A stretch of 64,000 bases of DNA. Origin: Hyphomicrobiales bacterium. GTDB taxonomy: Bacteria; Pseudomonadota; Alphaproteobacteria; Rhizobiales; Rhizobiaceae. Of this stretch, positions 55,254 through 63,768 are shown one piece after another. Position 1 is the first letter of the stretch. Every line of letters starts with the position of its first letter. Position numbers and translations under genes: made by a program. The notes beneath the pieces are model-generated. The model was not told the DNA's origin and ran no database searches. It was given only the letters and a program-made list of their open reading frames with translations. The stretch is taken from assembly GCA_900467685.1 (NCBI GenBank), contig UBQX01000027.1:1-64000 (forward strand). The letters run 5' to 3'.

Positions 55254-57569
55254 TTACCGTGGATGCATTGGCGTCTCACCGTCCAGCTTCGGCGACAGGA
55301 GACGCAGCGCATTCATGGTCACAAGCACGGTCGCCCCGGTATCGGCAAGAATGGCCGGCCAGAGGCCGGTGACGCCGATCACCGTCGTCACAAGGAAGAC
55401 GGCCTTGAGCCCAAGCGCAATCGTGATGTTCTGGCCGATATTCGCCATGGTGTTTCTGGAAAGCTGGATCATGCGGGCAATGTCCGTCACGCGGCCATGA
55501 AGCACTGCGGCGTCGGCCGTCTCCAAGGCCACATCCGTGCCGCCGCCCATGGCGATACCGATATCGGCCGCGGCAAGCGCCGGCGCATCGTTGATGCCGT
55601 CCCCGACCTTGCCGACTTTAAGCCCCTGCGCCTTCAACTCGCCCACGAGCCGCTGCTTGTCCTGCGGCAGCAATTCCGCGCGAACATCGTCCATGCCGAG
55701 CTGAACTCCGACCGCTTTTGCCGTGCGGCTATTATCGCCGGTTAGCATGACGGTCCTGATGCCCAGCACTTTCAATGCCTGCAGACCTTCGCGTGCATCC
55801 GGCCGCGGCTCGTCGCGCATGGCCAGCAGCCCTTTGATATCGGACCCGACGACCAGAACCGATACGGTCTTGCCCTCCTCGTGAAGCGCCTGAATGCGCA
55901 ACTGAACATCTTGCGGCAGAACCACCTTTTCCGCGGCAGCCCGTGGCGACCCGAGGAAAATCTCGCGCCCATCCACAGTCGCGGTCACACCCTTGCCGCC
56001 AATCGCCTGCGCCTGCGAGGCGGTGGGAACAGCGACCTGATCTCTTTCGGCTCTGGCAAGAATGGCCTGCGCCAGCGGATGGCTGGAACCCGTTTCCAGC
56101 GCTGCCGCCAGAGCAAGAACCTCACGCTCGAGAGCATTCACGGTAATGATATCCGTGATCCTTGGCTTACCTTCCGTCAGCGTACCGGTCTTGTCGAGCG
56201 CGACAGCGGAAAGCTTGCCAAGGCCCTCCAGCACCGCCCCACCCTTCATCAGCAGCCCGCGCCGCGCACCGGCAGACAGGGAGGCAGCAATGGCAGCCGG
56301 CGTCGAGATGACCAGTGCGCAGGGGCAACCGATCAGCAACACGGCAAGGCCCTTGTAGATCCACTCCGTCCAGGGCTGGCCGAAAGCGAGAGGCGGGATG
56401 AGCGCGATCAGCGCGCCAACCAGCAGCACACCCGGCGTATAATACTTGGAGAAGCGATCGATGAATCGCTCCGTCGGGCTCTTCGATTCCTGCGCCTCTT
56501 CCACCAGCTTCACCACGCGGGCAATCGTGTTGTCAGCGGCGGCGGCCGTGACGCGAACCCTCAGCACCGCCTCCCCATTGATCGTGCCCGCAAAGACGGC
56601 TGCATCCTTTTCCTTGCGCACCGGCACGCTCTCGCCCGTGACTGGCGCCTCGTTGATGGCGCTGTCTCCTTCAATGATGACCCCGTCCGCTGCGATCCGG
56701 TCGCCCGGCCGAACGACGATGACGGAACCAATAGCGAGGCTGTCGGCCTGAACCTCGCGCGTCCGGCCGCCTTGCTCCAACAAAGCGGCCTTGGGCACCA
56801 GCGCCGTCAGCGACTGGATGCTCGCGCGGGCGCGTCCCGCCGCCACGCCTTCCAGCAGCTCGCCAACCAGAAACAGGAACACGACAGCGGCGGCCTCTTC
56901 GCTCGCATGGATGAGAACCGCGCCAATGGCGGCAATGGTCATCAGCGTTTCGATGGTGAAAGGAATGCCTGCCAAGGCGGCAGAAAATGCCCGCCGGGCA
57001 ATGGGCACGAGGCCAACCAGCATGGCTGCCGCGAAGGCATAGGGCGCGATCGCAGGCACCGCGTGACCGACCAGATAGGCAGCGAGCAACGCCACGCCAC
57101 TCGCCATCGTTAGCGCCGCCTTACGCGTACGCCACCACGGACCGTCGCTCGGACCATGGTCATGTCCATGAAGGCCCAGTTCGGCAGAGGGCGCAGCCTT
57201 TCCCGCATGATCATGGCCCATGTGATCATGCGAGTCGTGATCGTGGGCGTTGTGATCGCAGCATCCCCAGGCCTCGTGTGCAAGATCGTGCCGCTCATGT
57301 TCGGCATGCGCCGTATGCGCAGCCGCACTCTTCGCACCCTCCGCCGCGCCCCTGGCCTCCACTCCATAACCCAGTTTCTGAACCGTCTTTTCCACGGCAG
57401 GAAGATTGTCTTCGCCGGTAAAGCTTACCGTCATCGTCCCCGCCGTGGCGGAAACGGATACGTCCACGACACCTGGCAGTCTCCGCACGGCGGTGTCGAT
57501 CTTCGTGGCGCAGCTGGCGCAGTCCATTCCCTGCACCCGATATCGCATCTTGCCTGGTGTCGCCGCCAT
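55254..57569 (-). CDS. Zn/Cd/Pb-type P1B ATPase (ZntA-like)
   Basis: A 771-residue heavy-metal efflux pump. One HMA domain with GMDCASC (Cys17, Cys20) is followed by a His-rich linker at ~90-145 (CCDHNAHDHDSHDH, LHGHDHG), eight membrane helices, TGES in the actuator domain, the CPC metal site in IGCPCALVIS, DKTGTLTEG (phosphorylated Asp), SSHPLA in the N-domain and VGDGINDAPAL. CPC with a C-terminal Asp in LADTGATVLV is that of zinc-type P1B-2 pumps. A MerR-type operator precedes it. The TetR gene upstream belongs to another unit. Confidence 0.93.
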   Translation of the reverse strand: MAATPGKMRYRVQGMDCASCATKIDTAVRRLPGVVDVSVSATAGTMTVSFTGEDNLPAVEKTVQKLGYGVEARGAAEGAKSAAAHTAHAEHERHDLAHEAWGCCDHNAHDHDSHDHMGHDHAGKAAPSAELGLHGHDHGPSDGPWWRTRKAALTMASGVALLAAYLVGHAVPAIAPYAFAAAMLVGLVPIARRAFSAALAGIPFTIETLMTIAAIGAVLIHASEEAAAVVFLFLVGELLEGVAAGRARASIQSLTALVPKAALLEQGGRTREVQADSLAIGSVIVVRPGDRIAADGVIIEGDSAINEAPVTGESVPVRKEKDAAVFAGTINGEAVLRVRVTAAAADNTIARVVKLVEEAQESKSPTERFIDRFSKYYTPGVLLVGALIALIPPLAFGQPWTEWIYKGLAVLLIGCPCALVISTPAAIAASLSAGARRGLLMKGGAVLEGLGKLSAVALDKTGTLTEGKPRITDIITVNALEREVLALAAALETGSSHPLAQAILARAERDQVAVPTASQAQAIGGKGVTATVDGREIFLGSPRAAAEKVVLPQDVQLRIQALHEEGKTVSVLVVGSDIKGLLAMRDEPRPDAREGLQALKVLGIRTVMLTGDNSRTAKAVGVQLGMDDVRAELLPQDKQRLVGELKAQGLKVGKVGDGINDAPALAAADIGIAMGGGTDVALETADAAVLHGRVTDIARMIQLSRNTMANIGQNITIALGLKAVFLVTTVIGVTGLWPAILADTGATVLVTMNALRLLSPKLDGETPMHPR

Positions 57570-57597
57570 GAATGCCTCCTTCGTTCAACCGCTTTCC

Positions 57598-57628
57598 TTG
57601 GTACAATCTCTAGCGACTAGAGGATCAA
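57598..57628 (-). promoter_or_regulatory. MerR-family-type metal promoter/operator of the P-type ATPase
   Basis: On the reverse strand TTGATC (57628-57623) and TACCAA (57603-57598) are separated by 19 bases, the long spacer of MerR-type promoters. The spacer holds a perfect dyad CTCTAG-CGA-CTAGAG at 57608-57622. Spacing and dyad resemble ZntR, CadR and PbrR sites. The implied start lies about 20-25 bases before the ATPase ATG. Confidence 0.65.
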
Positions 57629-57776
57629 GTGCTAATTTTGAACGCTCGCGTGGCGGCCCAGCCGCGCAACACGGCGGCAACTTCTTAGCTGGGTCGAAAA
57701 AGGAAACCTGTCATCTCGGCCGGAAAATCAGAGCACGAGATCGGCCCTGAACTGGCGGCCGGCCCATGGTCTGGAT

Positions 57777-58409
57777 CTACTGGCGCGCGCCAAAATTGGC
57801 AGCCAGATGCTGCGCGGAGGCAATGAGGTTTTCCAGTCCCTTGAGGAGGCGCGCCCTGTCGCGGGTCGCGAGCCACTGGTTGAACGCGCCGACAAGTCCC
57901 GTGTAGACGAAGTTCGCCAGATCCTTGACCTGCTCGGTCCGGTAATTCTCGGCATCCGTCGCAGTCAGCAGGGTGTCTTCATAGAGAGCAAGGAACTCGT
58001 GATCCTTGTCGCGGGCAAGCGTTGCTGCATGGGGATGACGCAGCAGATAGAGTGTCATCTCCTGAAGAGCCAGCTGCTCATCTGGCGCCTTCTCGATCTC
58101 CTCCCAGATGAAATAGAGAAGCTCGGGAATGCGCTCATGAAGCGTCTGCGGCTTCATGAAGCGGGTCGCCAGCACCTTGCGGTAATTGGCGACCAGCTGG
58201 CCCATGGCGAGGAAGAAAATCTCTTCCTTGTCGTTGAAGTGATAGTGCAGCGTGGCGAGGTTGACGCCTGCCGCTTCTGCAATCTTTCGAGTGGTGGCGT
58301 TGTACAGCCCGTCCGAAATCATGACCTTGAGCGCGGCTCCGATGATGAGCTCACGCTTTCCGTCGCTATTCGGCCGAACGATTCGGGCCTGTTTCAGTGA
58401 AGCTTTCAT
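57777..58409 (-). CDS. TetR-family transcriptional regulator
   Basis: A 210-residue TetR regulator. The N-terminal HTH (residues ~17-64) contains LIIGAALKVMISDGLYNATTRKI and the recognition stretch GVNLATLHYHFNDKEEIF; the rest is a helical ligand and dimer domain. It lies 30 bases after the amidase gene in the same direction, so they form one unit. I infer that it controls the amidase and the divergent ABC importer, with a substrate or product as ligand. It is unlikely to control the metal ATPase downstream. Confidence 0.9.
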   Translation of the reverse strand: MKASLKQARIVRPNSDGKRELIIGAALKVMISDGLYNATTRKIAEAAGVNLATLHYHFNDKEEIFFLAMGQLVANYRKVLATRFMKPQTLHERIPELLYFIWEEIEKAPDEQLALQEMTLYLLRHPHAATLARDKDHEFLALYEDTLLTATDAENYRTEQVKDLANFVYTGLVGAFNQWLATRDRARLLKGLENLIASAQHLAANFGARQ

Positions 58410-58439
58410 GCCCTCATCTTCTTTGCCGAGCGAGAATAA

Positions 58440-59858
58440 TCAAGCCTTCTTCGGGTCGATCGGCAAGATCGGGCCGATATGACGCTCGAGTGCGCCCGCC
58501 GCGGAAAGGCAGCGCTCCTCGCGATACCACGCGCTGACGAGCTGGACGCCGGCAGGAACGCCATTGACGAAGCCGGCCGGGGCCGAAATCGCAGGAAGCG
58601 ACAATCCCGCAATCGCCGAGAGCGGTTTGAATGCTGCCAGGATTTTCGCCATGGTCGGGATATCGATGAGGTCGTGATTATGCGGAAAGGTGGGCTGGAA
58701 AGCCGTTGGCATCAGGACGACCGGATAGCGCTTCAAAAGCTCCGCCCAGGCGCGCTGGATGGCGATCCGGCGCTGCCAGGCCTGAATGAATTCCAGCGGA
58801 GAAAGCACAGGCAGGGCCCCGGCCGTATTCAGGAACGCGGTCTCGAAATCCTTGCCGCCCAGCGCGAACATGCCCTCACGGACCGGGCTCGGCGCTTCTG
58901 CATAAAGCATCGCCATCCACAACTCGGCCATCTCGCCGAGATGCGGAAGCTCGACTTCTTCGACCGCATAGCCCTCTGCAGCAAGCCAGTCCGCCGCCTT
59001 CCGGACAAGCGCCGACATGGCCGGATCGACGCCCTCTGCCGGCGTGCCTGCATAGACAGCCACGCGGCAGGGGGCGACGTCTTCCACGCTTGGGAGGGGA
59101 AGAGGGGAAAGGGTCGGGTCGCGGTAGTCGGGGCGCTCGAGCGCGGCAAGGCCGAGACGCAGATCGTTTACCGAGCGTGCCATCAGGCCCTCGGTCGCGC
59201 CCTGCTGTAGGCAGAGCGATTTTTCGACATGGGCAGACGGGTTGTGGCCCGGAAGCCTGCCGACGGTCGGCTTTAAACCATAGATGCCGTTGACCGCGGC
59301 CGGCAGGCGCAGCGAACCGGCAACGTCGTTACCATGGGTGATGGAGCCGATGCCGATGGCGGAGGCAACCGCCGCGCCACCGCTCGACCCGCCAGGCGTC
59401 AGCGCCGGGTCCCAGGGGTTCAGCGTCTTGCCGTGAAGATCGTTCTGGGTGAACCAGCGATAGCAGAAGGCGGGAACATTGGTGCGGCCCACGACGATCG
59501 CGCCGGCATGACGAAGATTGGCAACGGGCGAACTGTCTTCGGAGGCAATGGCGTCCTTCGCCGCGACAAGTCCTACGGTCGTGGCGTGGCCAGCCGTATC
59601 CACGTTGATCTTCACCGTGATCGGCACGCCATGGAGCGGGCCAACGGCGTCGCCGCGCCTTAGCGCTGCATCGGCTGCATCGGCCGCAGCCAGAGCTTCA
59701 TCCGACATGTCGTCCACGACCGCATTGACGGCCGGATTGACGGCATGCATGCGTCCAATGACGGCCTCGGTTGCCTCGCGGCTGGAGATTTCGCCGGCGC
59801 GGATCGCCGTTGCGGTGCGGGCGGAATCCCACGCCCAGATTTCGGTGCCTGAAGTCAC
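58440..59858 (-). CDS. Amidase (amidase-signature family)
   Basis: A 472-residue amidase hydrolysing a C-N amide bond. The Ser-cisSer-Lys triad is Lys83 (PITVKINVD), Ser158 (PGGSSGG) and Ser182 (DVAGSLR); spacing 75 and 24 equals that of fatty-acid amide hydrolase. It is not GatA, since no gatB/gatC adjoins. The segment KINVDTAGHATTVGL replaces the KD motif of many family members. Substrate unknown; the divergent ABC importer suggests an imported amide. The first gene of the amidase-tetR unit. Confidence 0.93.
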   Translation of the reverse strand: MTSGTEIWAWDSARTATAIRAGEISSREATEAVIGRMHAVNPAVNAVVDDMSDEALAAADAADAALRRGDAVGPLHGVPITVKINVDTAGHATTVGLVAAKDAIASEDSSPVANLRHAGAIVVGRTNVPAFCYRWFTQNDLHGKTLNPWDPALTPGGSSGGAAVASAIGIGSITHGNDVAGSLRLPAAVNGIYGLKPTVGRLPGHNPSAHVEKSLCLQQGATEGLMARSVNDLRLGLAALERPDYRDPTLSPLPLPSVEDVAPCRVAVYAGTPAEGVDPAMSALVRKAADWLAAEGYAVEEVELPHLGEMAELWMAMLYAEAPSPVREGMFALGGKDFETAFLNTAGALPVLSPLEFIQAWQRRIAIQRAWAELLKRYPVVLMPTAFQPTFPHNHDLIDIPTMAKILAAFKPLSAIAGLSLPAISAPAGFVNGVPAGVQLVSAWYREERCLSAAGALERHIGPILPIDPKKA

Positions 59859-59943
59859 GATTTCCTCCCATTGTCAGACCGGCGGCATCGCCTCTCGTTT
59901 CAAGGGAAATCACGTTCCTGAAAAAATCGAGCCGCCTCACCAG

Positions 59944-59985
59944 TTGACGAACGTTTAATCCAATCATATGATTTGGTCAATTGAC
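59944..59985. promoter_or_regulatory. Divergent promoter/operator between amidase and ABC importer
   Basis: Forward: TTGACG (59944-59949), 17 bases, TATGAT (59967-59972), a near-consensus sigma-70 promoter for the importer. The -10 lies inside a perfect 12-bp palindrome AATCATATGATT (59962-59973). A second perfect palindrome GTCAATTGAC is at 59976-59985. Reverse: TTGACC (59980-59975), 17 bases, TAAACG (59957-59952) for the amidase. Binding at either palindrome would cover both promoters. Confidence 0.6.
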
Positions 59986-60030
59986 TAGATTGTCGATTGC
60001 GAATTGGGAATTCGTTTCGGGAGGAAAAAC

Positions 60031-61368
60031 ATGAAACTTATCAACGGGAAAACTACGTCTACGAACACGTCGGCATCGCGCCGCGATGTCCTGAAGCTTG
60101 GTGCGCTGGGCGCTGCCACCGCAGCCTTCTCGCTGCACTTTCCGGCAGCGCATGCTGCTGGCGGCGATGTCCTGCGCATCGGCTGGGTCGGGGCTATGTC
60201 GGGTCCGGGCGCGCTCTTCGGCGAGCCGGTGGATTTCATCAAGGCCCAGATGGAGAAGCTGTTCAAGGGCGGCTTCAAGATCGGCGCGAAGACTTACTCT
60301 GTGGAAATCCTGCTCCGCGACAGCCAGAGCTCGGTCAACGTTGCGACCCAGGTCACGATCGACCTGATGACGCGCGAGAAGGTCGATCTCATTGTAGCCT
60401 CGGAAGCGCTGGCCGCCATCGGCGGCGGGCAGATGGCGATCGTCAACAAGACGCCGATCGTCTCCAGCATCCTGCCATCGGACGCCATGCTCGGCATTCG
60501 CGGCGGCCCCGATGGCTATTCCAACAAGGGCACGCCGTGGACCTTCCACTTCTGCTTCGCGACGACCGATATCAGCGCCGCCTATGTCGGGATGTGGGAG
60601 CCGGTGCGTAAGCGTCTCAATGACACGGTCGCCGTGAGCTTCGTCGACCAGCCCGCCTCGCGCGGCTTTGCCGATCCGCAATACGGCCTGCCGGCCATGC
60701 TGAAGAAGAGCGGCTACAAGACGGTCGATGGTGGCATGTTCAAGATGGAGACGCAGGACTTCTCCAACCAGGTTGCGGCCTTCCAGCAGGGCAATGCGCA
60801 GATCCTGTCGGGCTTCATGTTTGCCGATCACTTCGCGGGCATGTGGCGGAGTGCGGCTCAGTCCAAGTACAAGCCGGAAATCGCGACCGTGGCCGGTGCG
60901 TTCCTCTTCCCCGGTGGGGTCGAGGCGCTGGGCGATCGCGGCGACGGCATGTCGACGGAAATCTGGTGGTCGCCGAAGCTTCCCTACAAATCCTCGCTGA
61001 CCGGCCAGAGCGCCACCGAACTGGCGGCGGAATGGGAAAGCACCACCGGCAAGCAGTGGACTGCCGTTCTCGGCTACACCCACGCCGTCTGGGAAGTGGC
61101 GCTTGCAGGGCTCAAGGCTGCAGGCGATCCCAAGGACAAGAAGGCCGTCCAGGCAGCGCTTTCCAAGCTGACGCTGGACACCGTGGTCGGAAAGGTCGAT
61201 TTCGCGTCCGCCAAGGTTCCGGGCCTCGCCAGCACCCCGCTGGTTGCCGGGCAATGGCGCAAGGCCAAGAGCGGCAAGTTCAAATACGATCTCGTCGTCA
61301 CCTACAAAGGCTCTGACTCGCCCTTCCAGGTCGAGGATGAATTCAAGCTGCTCTCCGAGCTTGCCTGA
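60031..61368 (+). CDS. Branched-chain-type ABC importer substrate-binding protein (Tat-exported)
   Basis: A 445-residue type I periplasmic binding protein. The twin-arginine signal has S-RRDVLK at residues 16-22, a hydrophobic stretch and cleavage near AHAA-GGD (about residue 43). The mature start LRIGWVGAMSGPGALFG is typical of the Leu/Ile/Val-amide binding group. ATG at 60031 follows GGGAGGAAAA. It heads the importer operon. Export as a folded protein by Tat is inferred from the signal. Confidence 0.92.
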   Translation: MKLINGKTTSTNTSASRRDVLKLGALGAATAAFSLHFPAAHAAGGDVLRIGWVGAMSGPGALFGEPVDFIKAQMEKLFKGGFKIGAKTYSVEILLRDSQSSVNVATQVTIDLMTREKVDLIVASEALAAIGGGQMAIVNKTPIVSSILPSDAMLGIRGGPDGYSNKGTPWTFHFCFATTDISAAYVGMWEPVRKRLNDTVAVSFVDQPASRGFADPQYGLPAMLKKSGYKTVDGGMFKMETQDFSNQVAAFQQGNAQILSGFMFADHFAGMWRSAAQSKYKPEIATVAGAFLFPGGVEALGDRGDGMSTEIWWSPKLPYKSSLTGQSATELAAEWESTTGKQWTAVLGYTHAVWEVALAGLKAAGDPKDKKAVQAALSKLTLDTVVGKVDFASAKVPGLASTPLVAGQWRKAKSGKFKYDLVVTYKGSDSPFQVEDEFKLLSELA

Positions 61369-61482
61369 TAACCCTCAGACGGGTTTGCAAACTGCATCCG
61401 CAGGTCTCGCTTGAAGGCCAGGGCGCGCACCCTGGCCCGGCGTCACCTGCGGATGCGCGAAAACAGTGGAGGAAATCGGGAC

Positions 61483-62205
61483 ATGTTGGAAGCAGAAGGC
61501 CTCTGCAAGTCGTATGGCGCCAAGACCGTCGTCGATAAGGTGAGCTTTTCGGTTGTGACCGGTGAGTGCCTCGGTATCATCGGACCGAACGGTGCCGGTA
61601 AGACGACCCTCTTCAATGCGCTGGACGGAACGGTCTCGGTCAATCGTGGCGCCGTCAAGCTCGACGGGCGAGACGTGTCGCGGCTCACGCAATATGAGCG
61701 CGCCCGGATGGGCCTTGGCCGCGCCTACCAGGTACCTCGCACCTTTGTCGGTCTCTCCGTTTTCGAAAACGTGCTCGCTGGCGTCATGCATGGGCCGAAC
61801 CTCCGTGGCACGGCTGCAAGCCATGAGGCGCGCGCCATCCTCGATACGGTCGGCCTGCTGCCGAAGGCCAATATGCCGGCAGGCGCGTTGCCGCTTCTCG
61901 ACCGCAAGCGGCTGGAACTTGCCAAGGCAATGAGCGTCGGCACCAAGGTCATCCTGCTCGACGAAATCGCCGGCGGCCTCACCGAAGAGGAAGTCCACGA
62001 CATTATCGGCATCGTCAAGGTGCTGAAAAAGGACCGCGCCGTGATCTGGATCGAGCATATCGCCCACGCGCTGATGGCGGTGGCGACCAGGATCATGGTG
62101 CTGAATTTCGGCGAGAAGGTCGCCGATGGAGACCCCGCCGAGGTCATGGCATCGCGCCTCGTTCAGGAAATCTATCTGGGGATCTCGGTCGATGACGCTG
62201 CTTGA
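61483..62205 (+). CDS. ABC importer ATPase, LivG-like (degenerate signature motif)
   Basis: A 240-residue LivG-type ATPase. Walker A GPNGAGKTT is at 34-42 and Walker B VILLDE at 156-161. The LSGGQ-type signature is replaced by LPLLDRKRLE at 136-145, without the usual glycines. ATG at 61483 follows GTGGAGGAAA. Its 3' end overlaps the LivF-like gene by 14 bases. The preceding 114 bases are a short untranslated gap after the binding-protein gene. Confidence 0.92.
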   Translation: MLEAEGLCKSYGAKTVVDKVSFSVVTGECLGIIGPNGAGKTTLFNALDGTVSVNRGAVKLDGRDVSRLTQYERARMGLGRAYQVPRTFVGLSVFENVLAGVMHGPNLRGTAASHEARAILDTVGLLPKANMPAGALPLLDRKRLELAKAMSVGTKVILLDEIAGGLTEEEVHDIIGIVKVLKKDRAVIWIEHIAHALMAVATRIMVLNFGEKVADGDPAEVMASRLVQEIYLGISVDDAA

Positions 62206-62899
62206 ACTGGAACATGTCGACGTCTTCTATCGCGACTTGCAGGCGACCTTCGATGTGTCGCTGAAGGTAGACGAAGGCGAGACGGTCGCCATTATCGGTG
62301 CGAACGGCGCGGGCAAGTCAACGCTTCTGCGCGCCATGATCGGCCTGACGCAATGCCGCAACGGACGCATCCGCCTCGCCGGTGAAGACGTGACGCGGCT
62401 TCGCTGCGATCTCCTGGCGCGGCGCGGTGTTGCACTTGTGCCGGAAGGGCGTCGGCTCTTTTCATCACTCACAGTCGAAGAGAACCTGCTTCTCGCAATG
62501 GCGCGGGCGCGCAAGGGGCCATGGACGCTCGGCCGCGTCTACGAACTCTTCCCCGCGATGAAGGAATTCCGCAGTCATCGTGCTTCGGACCTGTCCGGCG
62601 GGCAGCAACAGATGGTCGCGATCTCGCGTGCTCTTCTCACCAATCCGCGCGTGCTTCTATGCGACGAGCTGTCGCTCGGTCTTGCACCAAAGGTCATTTC
62701 GGAAATTTACGCCTGTTTCGACGGCATCCGGAAGGAAGGCGTCTCCATCGTTCTGGTCGAGCAGGATACGGTGCGCGCGCGCTCTGCCTCGGACCGGCTT
62801 TATTGCCTGCTGAAGGGCAAGGTGCGGCTCGCCGCCAGATCCTCGACCGTCACACCCGATGCGATCCGCGACGCCTATTTCGGAGAAACCCACGCATGA
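62192..62899 (+). CDS. ABC importer ATPase, LivF-like
   Basis: A 235-residue LivF-type ATPase with intact Walker A GANGAGKST (36-44), signature LSGGQQ (133-138) and Walker B VLLCDE. It pairs with the LivG-like protein. Its start lies inside the end of the latter and its stop overlaps the permease start (ATGA), so the set is translationally coupled. Confidence 0.93.
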   Translation: MTLLELEHVDVFYRDLQATFDVSLKVDEGETVAIIGANGAGKSTLLRAMIGLTQCRNGRIRLAGEDVTRLRCDLLARRGVALVPEGRRLFSSLTVEENLLLAMARARKGPWTLGRVYELFPAMKEFRSHRASDLSGGQQQMVAISRALLTNPRVLLCDELSLGLAPKVISEIYACFDGIRKEGVSIVLVEQDTVRARSASDRLYCLLKGKVRLAARSSTVTPDAIRDAYFGETHA

Positions 62900-63768
62900 G
62901 CTTTCTGCCCACAATTCTCAACGGGCTCATGGTTGGTGGCCTTTATGGCCTCTTCGGCCTTGGCCTTGCCTTCGCCTTCGGCATCATGCGCATCGTCAAC
63001 ATCGCACATGGCGAATTCATCGTGCTCGGGGCCTATATCGGCGCATCATTGCTATCTGTCACGCATATGCCGCTGCCTGTGGTGATCGCGCTGGTCGCCG
63101 TCGTCACCTTCGGGCTCGGCTGGGCTCTGCAGACTGTCATGCTGAACCGCATGATCGGGCCAAATCCCGTGCCGGCCATGGTCGCGACCATGGGGCTGTC
63201 CATTATCATTCGCAATGCGCTCGTCGAATATTACGGCGCGGATATCCGGGCCATCGACATAGGTCCCCTACAGGATGAAGGCGTTTCGATCTTTGGAACC
63301 TCCATCGGCGTGCTGCCCATCATCATCTTCTGCACCGCCGTGCTGCTCTTCGTGCTGATGCATCTCCTCTTGACCCGCACGACGCTCGGCCGCGCCTTCC
63401 GCGCCGCGGCAGACGATTTCGAGATCCTGGAAACGCTCGGCTTCAACCGCAAGCGCGTCTATGCCATCGCAATGGGGCTGGCCGTCACGCTTTCGGCCAT
63501 TGCCGGGCTGCTTCTCGCGATCCGCAGCTCCTATTCGCCCTATAGCGGCGTCGAACGCCTGCTGATCTCGTTCGAAGTCGTCATCATCGGCGGCATCGGC
63601 TCGCTGCGCGGCAGTTTCCTGGCCGGTCTCTTCCTCGGCGTGGTGCAGCTGATCGGCCTCCGGATCAATCCGAATTCCGGACCGCTCTTCGGCCATCTCG
63701 CCTTCTTCCTCATTCTTCTGGCTCAGCAGGCCAACCTGCCGGGTCTGTTCATACGGAGGCGGACATGA
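62896..63768 (+). CDS. ABC importer permease, LivH-like
   Basis: A 290-residue permease with about eight membrane segments. LivH signatures are LNGLMVGGLYGLFGLGLAF, GIMRIVNIAHGEFIVLGAYIG and the EAA-like ERLLISFEVVIIGGIGSLRGSFLAG region. ATGA overlap with the LivF-like gene upstream and with the LivM-like gene downstream. Confidence 0.94.
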   Translation: MSFLPTILNGLMVGGLYGLFGLGLAFAFGIMRIVNIAHGEFIVLGAYIGASLLSVTHMPLPVVIALVAVVTFGLGWALQTVMLNRMIGPNPVPAMVATMGLSIIIRNALVEYYGADIRAIDIGPLQDEGVSIFGTSIGVLPIIIFCTAVLLFVLMHLLLTRTTLGRAFRAAADDFEILETLGFNRKRVYAIAMGLAVTLSAIAGLLLAIRSSYSPYSGVERLLISFEVVIIGGIGSLRGSFLAGLFLGVVQLIGLRINPNSGPLFGHLAFFLILLAQQANLPGLFIRRRT

